Below, piece after piece: positions 16,702-25,133 of a stretch of 33,860 nt of DNA (its first letter is position 1; every line of letters starts with the position of its first letter). Under the pieces are notes generated by a model. It saw only the letters and a list, made by a program, of their open reading frames with translations, ran no database searches and was not told where the DNA came from. The DNA lies in contig JABMNX010000033.1 of the NCBI GenBank assembly GCA_013204405.1, positions 1 through 33,860 on the forward strand, in the 5' to 3' direction. Source of the stretch: Candidatus Kaiserbacteria bacterium. Lineage in GTDB: Bacteria; Patescibacteriota; Minisyncoccia; Phycocordibacterales; JABMNX01. The translations under genes and the position numbers were made by a program.

Positions 16702-16760
16702 AAGGAATTTTGTAACAAAAAACTATCTGGTGGAAAAAGAAAATCTCTCTCAAAATCACT

Positions 16761-16789
16761 TTGACCGTCATTATGCTAGACTATATAAT
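16761..16789 (+). promoter_or_regulatory. Sigma70 promoter of the half-PaaK/PaaK/PaaK cluster
   Basis: TTGACC (16761-16766), 17-nt spacer, TATAAT (16784-16789). The -10 ends 6 nt before the ATG at 16796. This is the clearest promoter in the window, and it sets the start of the next gene, which would be translated from a leaderless mRNA. Confidence 0.75.
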
Positions 16790-16795
16790 ACACAC

Positions 16796-17647
16796 ATGAA
16801 AATCTCCGACACAGTAAAAGAACAACTCGCCTCGGTTTTAGAACACATAAATGATAACGAATACTGTAATTTGTATAAGTATGTGCCGAGTATAAAAAAG
16901 GAAGAAATAGGGACGGTTTTTAACACAATTCCTGCTATTACGAAAGAGGTTTTACGTTCCCACTCTGGGAATCTTTCTCATTATCCAGAAAGTAAGGTTC
17001 GTTATTTGTCTTCTGAGTTTGACCCAGAGTATGCCAACCGATTATTCCTTTTTCCACAACTGTTAGATGCTCCATGGATGTTATTAAATGAACTACTTAA
17101 AAAAAGAGATGCGGTCGTTGCTATTCTCTCAATTCCACTATTCTGGCAGGTTGGTCCTTTTTTTTATAACACATGTAAAAAGAATGGTGTTCCTATGTCA
17201 GTAATTTCTCCTCGTAATCTTCCACTCGCACGTCAAGTAATAAAAGAAGTCGAAGCACAAGCAGTAACAGGAACCCCTGAAGCTGCAGACAGTTTGTACG
17301 GGTTACTATCTGAAGAAAATATTGGAAACCAGATACATACATGGCATCTTATAGTTCCTTTTGGTGAGAATCCTGAAATCCCAATACTTCCAGGAAATGT
17401 GCTTATTGAGTACCATGTATTTCCTGGGGTACCTATAGGGCATACATCTCCGGAGTTATTAAGAGAAAATCCTTACAGTTTTATCCCTTCACCAGAGTAC
17501 TTTTTTGAGATTGATAATGGCACGTGTTTTATAACAAGCCTTGAATCTCATGCATTACCTTTTATACGGTTAGAAATAGGAAGAAATGCGGAAAAGATAA
17601 CACGTGAAGGAAAAGAGATTGTTTCAATAAAAGAATATGTCTCCTGA
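16796..17647 (+). CDS. 'Half' PaaK-like pseudoenzyme
   Basis: 283 aa from the ATG at 16796. A GTG 22 codons upstream is in frame, but it lies upstream of the promoter, and the shorter form matches the 274- and 286-aa homologs. Shared with the protein at 26408 are LSHYPESKVRYLSSEFD, PLFWQVGPFFYNTCKK, SVISPRN, FPGVPIGH, PSPEYFFEI and a degraded PFIRLEIG in place of LIRYRTGD. No Ser/Gly-rich ATP loop and no C-terminal lid domain, so ATP-dependent activation is unlikely. The stop overlaps the next PaaK gene by 11 nt; the homologous pair at 26415 overlaps too, implying equimolar synthesis of a complex. A structural or substrate-binding subunit is the best inference. Confidence 0.75.
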   Translation: MKISDTVKEQLASVLEHINDNEYCNLYKYVPSIKKEEIGTVFNTIPAITKEVLRSHSGNLSHYPESKVRYLSSEFDPEYANRLFLFPQLLDAPWMLLNELLKKRDAVVAILSIPLFWQVGPFFYNTCKKNGVPMSVISPRNLPLARQVIKEVEAQAVTGTPEAADSLYGLLSEENIGNQIHTWHLIVPFGENPEIPILPGNVLIEYHVFPGVPIGHTSPELLRENPYSFIPSPEYFFEIDNGTCFITSLESHALPFIRLEIGRNAEKITREGKEIVSIKEYVS

Positions 17648-18548
17648 GAAACAAAAAAAAGCAGCTATTGATGTCTTAAAAAAAGTACTTGTAAGTGAAC
17701 ATAGTGGCTTTTATAGAGAAAAATATAGTGCTCACATAGATACGGTGGATGCGATTATCAAAGGAAGTGAAGAGTGGGAAGCACTACCGTTTCTTACTCG
17801 TGATGACATACAAAATTCTTTATACAGTGACCGTCTCTACATACCGTTTAATGACGTTAGACTTGTGCGTGCCACGTCAGGGACCTCTGGCCTTGGTATT
17901 CTTACTATTCCAAGAGTACGACTCCATCCAGCTCCACTATTCGACAAACAATATCTTCAGCCTGATTCAATCAAACGTGCTGTAACATTTAGTGGAGCAC
18001 ATTGCGTCTACGCCGATAACTTTAGGAAGAGGTTCAATCTTGATTCTATTTATCTTGACCCAGGAGATGTGAACATTTCGTCCCGTCTTTTTAGTATTTA
18101 TAAACCTGATATTTTGTTTGGATTTCCATATGCAGTGGCATCACTTTTGCCGCATATTAATGATAAAGAATTATTAAAATCAGTCAAAGTGGTATCTCTT
18201 TTCGGAGAATGGTGTTCAGAGCTTCAGTGGAAAAATTTTGAAAAGCATTTCCCCAACGCTTTGATAATTTCAGAGTATGCAAGTGTTGAGAGTCAGTCCA
18301 CGTTGTGTGGACCGTGTTCTGAAATTATTAAAAATAAAGAACGGTTTGTACACCCATTCCCAGATAGTGTATATGCTGAGCTGATAGATCCAGCCACTAA
18401 TTCAGTTATCACAGAGGAAGGAGTGTCAGGCGAACTGGTTGTCACTGTGTTGCGTAACCCTGCTTTTCCGCTTATTCGGTATAAAACAGGTGACTCCGCT
18501 CGTATAATCCGGTCTTCGTGTTCTTGTGGTATAGGTACTTCTGTATAA
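17637..18548 (+). CDS. PaaK-like adenylate-forming enzyme, N-terminal 303 aa (gene broken by a 175-bp inversion)
   Basis: Contains the SGFYREKY helix, FLTRDDI, RLYIP, the ATP loop ATSGTSGLG, YADNFRKRFNLDS, DILFGFPYA, LFGEWCSE, SEYASVESQ, FPLIRYKTGD and the CSCG turn, in the order of the protein at 25123-26415. The frame then ends prematurely because the next 175 bp are in inverted orientation (next entry). With that piece reversed the gene would run unbroken from 17637 to 18923 (428 aa), the same size as the 430-, 434- and 441-aa homologs. As written, the product lacks the lid domain needed for the adenylate-forming cycle and is probably inactive. Product class: carboxylate activation, substrate unknown. 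Confidence 0.8.
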   Translation: MSPEKQKKAAIDVLKKVLVSEHSGFYREKYSAHIDTVDAIIKGSEEWEALPFLTRDDIQNSLYSDRLYIPFNDVRLVRATSGTSGLGILTIPRVRLHPAPLFDKQYLQPDSIKRAVTFSGAHCVYADNFRKRFNLDSIYLDPGDVNISSRLFSIYKPDILFGFPYAVASLLPHINDKELLKSVKVVSLFGEWCSELQWKNFEKHFPNALIISEYASVESQSTLCGPCSEIIKNKERFVHPFPDSVYAELIDPATNSVITEEGVSGELVVTVLRNPAFPLIRYKTGDSARIIRSSCSCGIGTSV

Positions 18549-18720
18549 TCTTTGATTTCACTATGCTGTCAGGGTGAAAAACCTCTGAATATTTTACATT
18601 AAACTCTACTCCAGTGATATATTGCTGATGCTCTACAAGAACGCGATCTATTTCTGCAAGATTAATTTCTCCTTTTGGAATACGTAAACGGTCAATTGAA
18701 ATCCTGCCGTCGATGGAGTA
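18546..18720 (-). other. Inverted 175-bp segment of the PaaK-like gene (lid domain)
   Basis: Read on the minus strand, the segment encodes YSIDGRISIDRLRIPKGE followed by about 40 more residues to VKSKI, which aligns with LSIDGRLDIDRLRFRKGE and onward in the 25123 product. The left end joins codon-exact to TSV (18545) and the right end to IIELSWNKE (18720 onward), restoring one frame. Both breakpoints lie in a TATA (18544-18547 and 18719-18722), a 4-bp self-complementary core. No long flanking inverted repeats and no recombinase gene are visible. Confidence 0.85.
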
Positions 18721-18923
18721 TAATAGAGCTCTCTTGGAATAAAGAAATGATAAATGCCCAAGAAATAGCGGGGTCGATAGCGCAGGTGCTTCGAGTGGCA
18801 CCAAGCTATACATATGCACAAGGGGTTATGGATGGAATATATGAACCGCTTACTGTTGAGTACCGTGAGCCAAGTAAAGCTATAGAAAAGAACTTAAGAA
18901 TCACTCATACTATTAAACAGTAG
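18721..18923 (+). pseudogene. PaaK-like enzyme, C-terminal fragment after the inversion
   Basis: The frame IELSWNKEMINAQ...RVAPSYTYAQGVMDGIYEP matches the end of the lid domain of the 25123 (RIAPDRVYADGVEENIYMS) and 18949 (FPTYTYAQGVEDGIYLP) products. In the present orientation it has no suitable start and would be silent unless the upstream 175 bp flip back. Confidence 0.8.
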
Positions 18924-18948
18924 TAGAGTTGTCTAATAAAGTATAATT

Positions 18949-20274
18949 ATGTTTCTGTCCTCATTCCACAAAATAAAACTTGAAGAAGTTTTAAAATCAG
19001 TTCTTGAAAACAAACACTCATCTTTCTATGCAGACCGTTTTTTAGACAGAGCAATACGTCAACCATTAACATTTAAGTCATGGGGGAACATCCCTTTTGC
19101 AACTCGAGCCGAGATTACAGCTACACCATTTTGGGAACGAGTATTTGTCCCACGAGCCGAAGTTCCTGTAATTCGACATACATACGGAACAAGCGGAAAG
19201 AGAATCTTAATAACTCCGCGTTCAAGTTACGGTGATTATCAGGAGCCATATATAAACACTGGTATGAGTCGACTCATGTGTTTTTTTGCATCTGGTCATA
19301 ATGAATGCCCACGTGAAAGTATAGACATCCAGGTATGGTTTGGTGATGTTGGTAATCTTGAGATGTCAGCAAAAATTGCAGCAGAAGGAAGAGTTGATAG
19401 TCTATCCATTACACCATATACCGCACTTAATTTTGCTAAAGAACTTGAGAAGTACGATGCGGTGAAAAATATCAAGACAGTAATGCTTATTGGGGAACGA
19501 TGCTCTCCACTACAGCTTAAAAGAATTAATAGTCTATATCCAGACGCAGATGTATATGGAGTCTTTGCAAGTTCGGAGACACGAGAGGTAGTAGCACTTC
19601 CTTGTGTACATACTCGAAAATCTGCACCACTTGTACTTGAGCAGGTAAAGGAAATGTACTGTGAAATTATTGATCCAAACACAGGATCAGTCATTAATGA
19701 ATACGATGTGGTTGGAGAGTTGGTGATTACCACTTTAACTCTTGGGATACCATTTCCACTTATACGGTACCGCACAGGAGACATTGCTAAATATACAAAA
19801 CGTTCATGTTTGTGCGAGGAGGGAGGTCGTGGGTTTGAGGTTCTTGGAAGATCGACAGTTTTTCCCGTGAGGATGGCTAAAGGAGAATTAACAATAGATG
19901 CGGTGGAGAAGGCATTAAATGAGATACCAGATATTAATCCTAGATATTTTGAGGCACATTACTTTGAGATTGATAATAAGGATAAAAGGGTGCTACCTTG
20001 TATTCGAATGGTGTTAGTAACAGGTTCTGAAGACGAATCTAAAAATAAAGAATTAGCACAACAGATAGAACTTAAACTTTTTGTGTTTCCAACGTACACA
20101 TACGCACAAGGAGTGGAAGATGGAATCTATTTACCCATTGAAGTTTCATGCATACGCTCTGTTCCCGAAAGTTCTCCAGGAAAGCAGAGACCATCGGTCG
20201 TTGTGCGCCACATTTCCGGATCTCAATCAAATGAAGGGTATTATACTTCGGTGAGCGAAACCCGGTCATTGTAG
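18949..20274 (+). CDS. PaaK-like adenylate-forming enzyme (type A)
   Basis: 441 aa, complete. SSFYADRF helix, FATRAEI, the ATP loop HTYGTSGKR, TPYTAL, LIGERCSPLQ, VYGVFASSETRE (A5-like acidic motif), FPLIRYRTGDIA, a CLCEEGGRG turn, VLGRS hinge, then the lid domain with KGELTIDAVEKAL and FPTYTYAQGVEDGIY. A Ser/Gly/Tyr-rich 40-residue tail is unique to this copy. Its closest match in the window is the 27270 product, so a 'type A' and a 'type C' enzyme plus a half protein occur in both PaaK clusters. The family activates carboxylates with ATP (phenylacetate-CoA ligase/coenzyme F390 synthetase group); the actual substrate is unknown. It starts 25 nt after the previous gene fragment. Confidence 0.8.
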   Translation: MFLSSFHKIKLEEVLKSVLENKHSSFYADRFLDRAIRQPLTFKSWGNIPFATRAEITATPFWERVFVPRAEVPVIRHTYGTSGKRILITPRSSYGDYQEPYINTGMSRLMCFFASGHNECPRESIDIQVWFGDVGNLEMSAKIAAEGRVDSLSITPYTALNFAKELEKYDAVKNIKTVMLIGERCSPLQLKRINSLYPDADVYGVFASSETREVVALPCVHTRKSAPLVLEQVKEMYCEIIDPNTGSVINEYDVVGELVITTLTLGIPFPLIRYRTGDIAKYTKRSCLCEEGGRGFEVLGRSTVFPVRMAKGELTIDAVEKALNEIPDINPRYFEAHYFEIDNKDKRVLPCIRMVLVTGSEDESKNKELAQQIELKLFVFPTYTYAQGVEDGIYLPIEVSCIRSVPESSPGKQRPSVVVRHISGSQSNEGYYTSVSETRSL

Positions 20275-20312
20275 GGTGTATGAGTAAGTAGTCTAAGATA
20301 GTGTTATTAAAA

Positions 20313-21893
20313 TTATTCACTTAAATAGAACTCTGGTGACATTATTAAATTAACCTTTAATCTAGTATCACTGATAAACTCGGCAGCATCTTGTGGCGGT
20401 ATTTGTGAAATGAGATCATCGTTGTAACTTCGGAAGTGAAAATTTTTAATAGGAGCAAGTCCCCTTTTTTCAGTTAACAAGAGTGGAAAGTCTACGATAG
20501 TTTCATTTGATAGAAAGAAAAGAGTGTCAATGTATGAACGTGTTAAAAAAAGTGCATAGAGTGGTATTTCTTGTTTTCGTGATACATTCACTGCAGTAAG
20601 TCCCATGTCGTCGATATTGCCAATAAGATGTTCTGACCATGCACTTTTTCCTTTCCATACTGTAACAAGGGAGAAGAGTCTATCCACGTTCTTGTTTCCA
20701 AATGTTAGTGTGAGGGTGTCAGGATTAGATGTCTCTAAGAGTAATTTCACTTTTTCTATAAAACCTTCAACTATTCTTGTGTCTAAGAATGATGTAGATG
20801 AAATAATATTTTTTTCTAGTGATGCTAGTTCTGTAAGAAGAATATCAGTGTCTTTAGCTGCCACACTAAAAAGTGGAGAATGCATTAAATCATTTTGTAT
20901 GTAGTGTGAAGTGAGCACTAAACTAGCGTCATGCCCAAAATCTGGGCATAGGTATGGATTAAGTGGTTGGTGTTGATATTTTAGACCTGATTTATTGAGC
21001 GTTTCGTAATAATTACCATTAGCTTCTGATAAATCATTAAATAGTAGGTCATTAATTGGGTTTATTCGAATAGTTTCAGAGTCGCTTATGCGGGACGAAC
21101 TCCACCAGAACATTATGGCAGGAATATCATTTGAGTAACGACAAATGCCGTCATTAAGAAATATTGTTGGCAAACTGCCTATAGATTTAGTTGTTTTAGA
21201 AAAAGCGGTGAATTTATTTACCACAGATTGAGCTATAATATTCTTATTTTGCGACAGTATCTCTCTTGGGGTACTTTCTTTATCTTCCACATGTATTTTA
21301 TCTGTTGGTATATCTTTTGGTTCAATTCGACAAGAAGATGATATTTTTAATAAACATTTAAATCGTCTTTTCTCCTCCTCTCCGCGCTTATTTGCCATCT
21401 GGATAGCCAACTTTAATTGTGTAGAGTAAAAATTTACATTAGTTGAGCCGTTAAGAAAGAATAGATCATGATTATCTAACGAGTCTAATACATAGACCAT
21501 ATCTTGTGCATTCTTTTTGTATATATATATGGTTTTAAGTAAACTGAAGTGGTATTTTTTAGCTTCTATGAGTGACGGTTTTGTTGAAAGCTGGACACGT
21601 AACATCTCGGTCATTGGCAAAGTTTCAAGAAACTCAATAGGGAACAATATTTTTCGTGTATATTGCTTTGTTTCTTCTGGAAAATATGAAATCGATAAAG
21701 AAAGACTTTTTTTAAGGTTTTTTATTGAATGTTCAAGCTCACTGGGGTCACTTCCTTCAAATGCAAACAAAGGTTTTGCTTGGTGTTGTGATATGTAATA
21801 TTCCAGCTCAGTGGAGCCCGGACCTTTATTTTCAAGTGCAAACAGAGATAGTATAAGCACAGTGAGTAGCAAAATTACTGTAGAGAGCCTCAT
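20313..21893 (-). CDS. Exported 'family X' protein (unrecognised), copy 3
   Basis: 526 aa, N-terminal signal segment (residues 4-20), then PLFAFEGSDP, VNFYSTQL, a charged helix with GEEEKRRFKC, NDGICRYSND, IMFWWSSSRISDS, INDLLFNDL, YYETLNKSG, QPLNPYLCPDFGHD and FLTRSYIDTLFFLSNE. It is alike over its full length to copy 1 (9132-10718), including every cysteine of the central block. Unlike copies 1 and 2 it has no FVGCGGF peptide gene beside it. It is convergent with the type A PaaK-like gene, 38 nt away, so it may have moved together with that cluster. The function is unknown. Confidence 0.78.
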   Translation of the reverse strand: MRLSTVILLLTVLILSLFALENKGPGSTELEYYISQHQAKPLFAFEGSDPSELEHSIKNLKKSLSLSISYFPEETKQYTRKILFPIEFLETLPMTEMLRVQLSTKPSLIEAKKYHFSLLKTIYIYKKNAQDMVYVLDSLDNHDLFFLNGSTNVNFYSTQLKLAIQMANKRGEEEKRRFKCLLKISSSCRIEPKDIPTDKIHVEDKESTPREILSQNKNIIAQSVVNKFTAFSKTTKSIGSLPTIFLNDGICRYSNDIPAIMFWWSSSRISDSETIRINPINDLLFNDLSEANGNYYETLNKSGLKYQHQPLNPYLCPDFGHDASLVLTSHYIQNDLMHSPLFSVAAKDTDILLTELASLEKNIISSTSFLDTRIVEGFIEKVKLLLETSNPDTLTLTFGNKNVDRLFSLVTVWKGKSAWSEHLIGNIDDMGLTAVNVSRKQEIPLYALFLTRSYIDTLFFLSNETIVDFPLLLTEKRGLAPIKNFHFRSYNDDLISQIPPQDAAEFISDTRLKVNLIMSPEFYLSE

Positions 21894-21895
21894 GG

Positions 21896-21910
21896 ATGGT
21901 ATCGTACCAT
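21896..21910. promoter_or_regulatory. Palindrome upstream of family X copy 3
   Basis: ATGGTA-TCG-TACCAT, a perfect 6-bp inverted repeat directly upstream of the minus-strand ATG (21891-21893). It overlaps a possible extended -10 (TGGTACGAT on the minus strand), the same arrangement as before copy 1. Confidence 0.4.
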
Positions 21911-22083
21911 ATCTTTATTGTAGTTTCAGCACAAGCTTTATTTTACATATGTTTATACTCACCAACCTTTAAACTTATGCAAACCTAAAAGAAGTGGTAT
22001 TATCTTATGAAAGTGACAATGCTGTAATATACAAAGTGTGTACATATTTGTAACTGTGTTTATAAAAAAAGTATCTTTATTGT

Positions 22084-23529
22084 ATGTATAAAAATATTAA
22101 AGTAGTAAATGTTGGTTATTTAATTCTTATTGTACTAGGTGTGTTGTTGGTATTTTCTACTGTTTTTTCTGGGAAGAACAGAGGGGATGGAACTCAATAC
22201 CTTTCTGAAAATGATCTAAGTTGTGAAGGTTGTAACGTGCTAGTTATAGGGTTTGATGCACTACAGGCAAATCATGTGAGTCACCTTGGATACAAAAAGA
22301 TAACAACTCCTACGTTGGACACGTTAGCATCTAATGGAGTAAGTTTTTCTCGTAATTTTAGTGTTGCTTCTTGGACAGTCCCATCTTTTATGTCTTATTT
22401 TACTTCATTGTATCCGTCTGAGCACGGGGTGGTTAATAAGTTTGTAACATTCACTGAGAATGAAAAAGTTATATCAAACCTCAAAAAGATTTCTCCTCAA
22501 GTTTTAACACTAGCAGATGCATTCAAAAGTGCTGGCTACATAACAGGAGGCTTTACAGGGGACGCTGGTGTTAATAGTATTTTTGGGTATGGGCAAGGTT
22601 TTGATACATACACGGATGAGACGACATTTGGCTCTATTGAAGGAAGTGCAAGTCACGCCCTTTCATGGCTTGATGAACATCAAGGGGAAAAATTCTTTAT
22701 GTTTCTACACGGGTATGATGCACACGGGCAATTTAGTGGCGTAGGTCCTGACTACAAACCAACTTTCGCCCATGGAGCTGATGAACAGTATGAAATTACC
22801 CCAGAGCGACAAAGGGAACTTAGGGAAAAGGGTCTTAGTGACGGTGATTTGTTGCTAGATAAGGGAGAGGTCAGTGCGTGGAATGCTTGGTACGACAGTA
22901 AGATATTTGATGCAGATGCACGGATTGGGGTATTTTTATCAGAACTTGAAAAACGTAACTTACTTGAATCATTGGTGGTGGTTGTAATTTCAGACCATGG
23001 GACTGAAATATATGAGCACAGGCGCTTTGATCATGGATATAGCTTGTACAATGAGCTTATACGTGTCCCTCTTGTTATATCAGTTCCTAACCAAGAGAAT
23101 TCATTTATATCTGATGTTCAGGTCCGTTCCATTGATCTCGCCCCAACACTTTTTGACATCACAGGCATTACTATTAATGATGATTGGAAGAATCAGATTC
23201 GTGGCTCAAGCCTTGTCCCAGTACTGACCGGAGAAGAAAAAAATAACCGTCCCGTATTTTCTTCAACTGATTATAGAAATTATACTCATAAGCGTTCTTA
23301 TATAGATGATGGTAGTTGGAAACTTATTTACACGCTTGAGACAGGTGAATCAGAACTCTACAATCTTAAAGATGATTTAAGTGAGTACAAAGATCTTGCT
23401 ACAATATTTCCAGATCGGGTTGAGAATATGAAGAATATTTTATTTGAACAGCTCCTACGTACAGGAGAGAATGTTGATGGAAAATGGGAGATAGGGTGCC
23501 TCCCTGTTTATAATGATCAGTGTATTTAA
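22084..23529 (+). CDS. Membrane-anchored alkaline-phosphatase/sulfatase-superfamily protein (Thr at nucleophile site)
   Basis: 481 aa. TM anchor at residues 11-29; the catalytic domain is extracytoplasmic. NVLVIGFDAL (D58) is the first metal-binding strand; WTVPSF (T98) is the nucleophile segment; FLHGYDAHG, VISDHGTEIYEHRRFDHG and VPLVISVP follow in sulfatase order, and a C-terminal subdomain ends with ELYNLKDDLSEYKDLA, typical of sulfatases. The nucleophile position is Thr instead of Cys/Ser, so formylglycine cannot form. A phospho- or alkyl-transferase/hydrolase is more likely than a true sulfatase. It is convergent with a second such gene, 14 nt away. Its upstream region (21911-22083) holds a weak TTATGC/TATTAT promoter candidate and nothing else I can support. 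Confidence 0.8.
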   Translation: MYKNIKVVNVGYLILIVLGVLLVFSTVFSGKNRGDGTQYLSENDLSCEGCNVLVIGFDALQANHVSHLGYKKITTPTLDTLASNGVSFSRNFSVASWTVPSFMSYFTSLYPSEHGVVNKFVTFTENEKVISNLKKISPQVLTLADAFKSAGYITGGFTGDAGVNSIFGYGQGFDTYTDETTFGSIEGSASHALSWLDEHQGEKFFMFLHGYDAHGQFSGVGPDYKPTFAHGADEQYEITPERQRELREKGLSDGDLLLDKGEVSAWNAWYDSKIFDADARIGVFLSELEKRNLLESLVVVVISDHGTEIYEHRRFDHGYSLYNELIRVPLVISVPNQENSFISDVQVRSIDLAPTLFDITGITINDDWKNQIRGSSLVPVLTGEEKNNRPVFSSTDYRNYTHKRSYIDDGSWKLIYTLETGESELYNLKDDLSEYKDLATIFPDRVENMKNILFEQLLRTGENVDGKWEIGCLPVYNDQCI

Positions 23530-23543
23530 GTAATAGAGATATT

Positions 23544-25133
23544 TTAGAAATACGGCTGGATGGTACCTTCTATAACAGGTTCACTGTTCCTTGTTTGTTG
23601 AGTTTTTTCCCACCAAATATCAAGCTTATTTTTTAACTCTTTAGCAACCTCTTCTTCTTTGTTATACACATTACGTAGCTCATTTGGGTCTTCCTTAAGA
23701 TTGTAGAGCTCATACAAATCTCTAATCGTATCGCGCTGTGTGATAAGATTCCACCAACCATATTGTGCTTCCTGTAGTCTTGCCTTTCTCCAGATAAGCT
23801 TCCATTCTTTCGTTCGAATCGCTACATCAAATATTGCATCTTTCTTATCAAGCTCATCAAAAGATGTCAGAGAGTCTTGTATTTTTTGATATACACTTTC
23901 TTCATTCTGAATAAATCCATTACTCGTTTGAATTGCATGTTCCCACAGTGGCACACGTACTGAAAAAGTTTCATTGCGGATACTAGAAGTAGATTTTTCA
24001 ATAAGTGGACGTAGGCTTATTCCTTCAGCTTGATTTAAAGGGGGTTCTTGTATGTAGTCAAGAATTGTAGGAAGAACATCGAAGGAATTAACCAATGAGT
24101 CTATCCGTTGCGGTTTTTCTCCTGGGATATAAATAATGAGTGGTGTGTGTATAGTGGCGTCATATATGTCGTAATGGGCATAGTAACCATGCTCTCCCAT
24201 TTCCTCACCGTGTTCTGAATGAAGTATTACAATAGTATTTTCTGCAATAACACTTCTTTTGAATGCTTTAAAAAACTTACCCAAAAATTCATCTGTGGCA
24301 CGTATATTGCTGAGATACCCCTCTTTTATATATCTACTGTCTTCATCGGTTAGTGGAGTTATTGTTGTACCAAGTTCATCAAGGGACCATATATTTCCTT
24401 CATATATAGTCCTTAAATGATCCCACCAATCTAGTTTATTTTCATCTTTTAGTGGGCCATTGTATTCTTGTTGATATGAAAATGGATAACGTCCATATGG
24501 CCAGTGAGCTGTGCCGAGAGTTAACCAGAGAAAGAATTTATCATCTGGGGGATTTTTAATCCAAGAAAGGGGATTGTTCGATAGAGCCCTACCAGACCTA
24601 AAATAAGTACGAGACTCGATTGGTGGCACCTGGAATTCTTTATAATATTCGTCAAAGCCCCTGCTAAAGCTTTCACGAAGTGCATATGAAAAGTCAAAAA
24701 ATTCGGGAGAGGAACCCATTGCCACAGTGTAATATCCACTTGACTGTAATACTTGCGCCAGAGTAATAAACTTATTATTTAAGACAGAATCAAATCGGAC
24801 TACACCACTGTTTAGGGGCGAGAGTGATGTGTGCAGGGACATTTCAGTTATTGGAGTTAAATACGATGGAGTGATGTAGTCTTCAAACACAATTGATTTC
24901 TCAGCCCAGCTATCTATTGAAGGAGTGGGGCTTTCTATTATGTTTTCATTGTACGTGCCAACATAATTCGAACCTAAGCTGTCAATAGAGATAAGAATTA
25001 TATTGCATTTTTTTTCACACGGGAGTTTGTTAATTGTCGCAAGAAAGTGTAAAGAAAAAAAACACGCGAGTAGAAAACTAAGCACGCATAGTTTATAGAT
25101 AACTTTTACTGATTGAGGATTTCTACTTATCAT
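23544..25133 (-). CDS. Membrane-anchored sulfatase/alkaline-phosphatase-superfamily protein
   Basis: 529 aa from the ATG at 25131-25133, which overlaps the stop of the upstream PaaK-like gene; longer in-frame starts lie inside that gene. TM at residues 14-34, NIILISIDSLG (D51), TPSYLTPITEMS at the nucleophile region (T93-P94, no Cys), FLWLTLGTAHWPYG, VILHSEHGEEMGEHGYY, HTPLIIYIPG and the C-terminal ELYNLKEDPNELRNVY of sulfatases. The usual D-H-G metal motif is E-H-G. It is probably the last gene of a four-gene transcript with the PaaK cluster, which suggests that its extracellular reaction concerns the same product. The substrate cannot be predicted. Confidence 0.8.
   Translation of the reverse strand: MISRNPQSVKVIYKLCVLSFLLACFFSLHFLATINKLPCEKKCNIILISIDSLGSNYVGTYNENIIESPTPSIDSWAEKSIVFEDYITPSYLTPITEMSLHTSLSPLNSGVVRFDSVLNNKFITLAQVLQSSGYYTVAMGSSPEFFDFSYALRESFSRGFDEYYKEFQVPPIESRTYFRSGRALSNNPLSWIKNPPDDKFFLWLTLGTAHWPYGRYPFSYQQEYNGPLKDENKLDWWDHLRTIYEGNIWSLDELGTTITPLTDEDSRYIKEGYLSNIRATDEFLGKFFKAFKRSVIAENTIVILHSEHGEEMGEHGYYAHYDIYDATIHTPLIIYIPGEKPQRIDSLVNSFDVLPTILDYIQEPPLNQAEGISLRPLIEKSTSSIRNETFSVRVPLWEHAIQTSNGFIQNEESVYQKIQDSLTSFDELDKKDAIFDVAIRTKEWKLIWRKARLQEAQYGWWNLITQRDTIRDLYELYNLKEDPNELRNVYNKEEEVAKELKNKLDIWWEKTQQTRNSEPVIEGTIQPYF

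Noticed and set aside
18472-18819. A separate minus-strand gene of about 115 aa
   Set aside because: Its conserved part is the inverted lid segment of the PaaK-like gene; the rest is antisense to the flanking coding sequence and has no family resemblance.
18942-18947. TATAAT as the promoter of the type A PaaK-like gene at 18949
   Set aside because: Only one nt separates it from the ATG, so transcription would start inside the coding region; the gene is more likely expressed from the upstream promoter at 16761.
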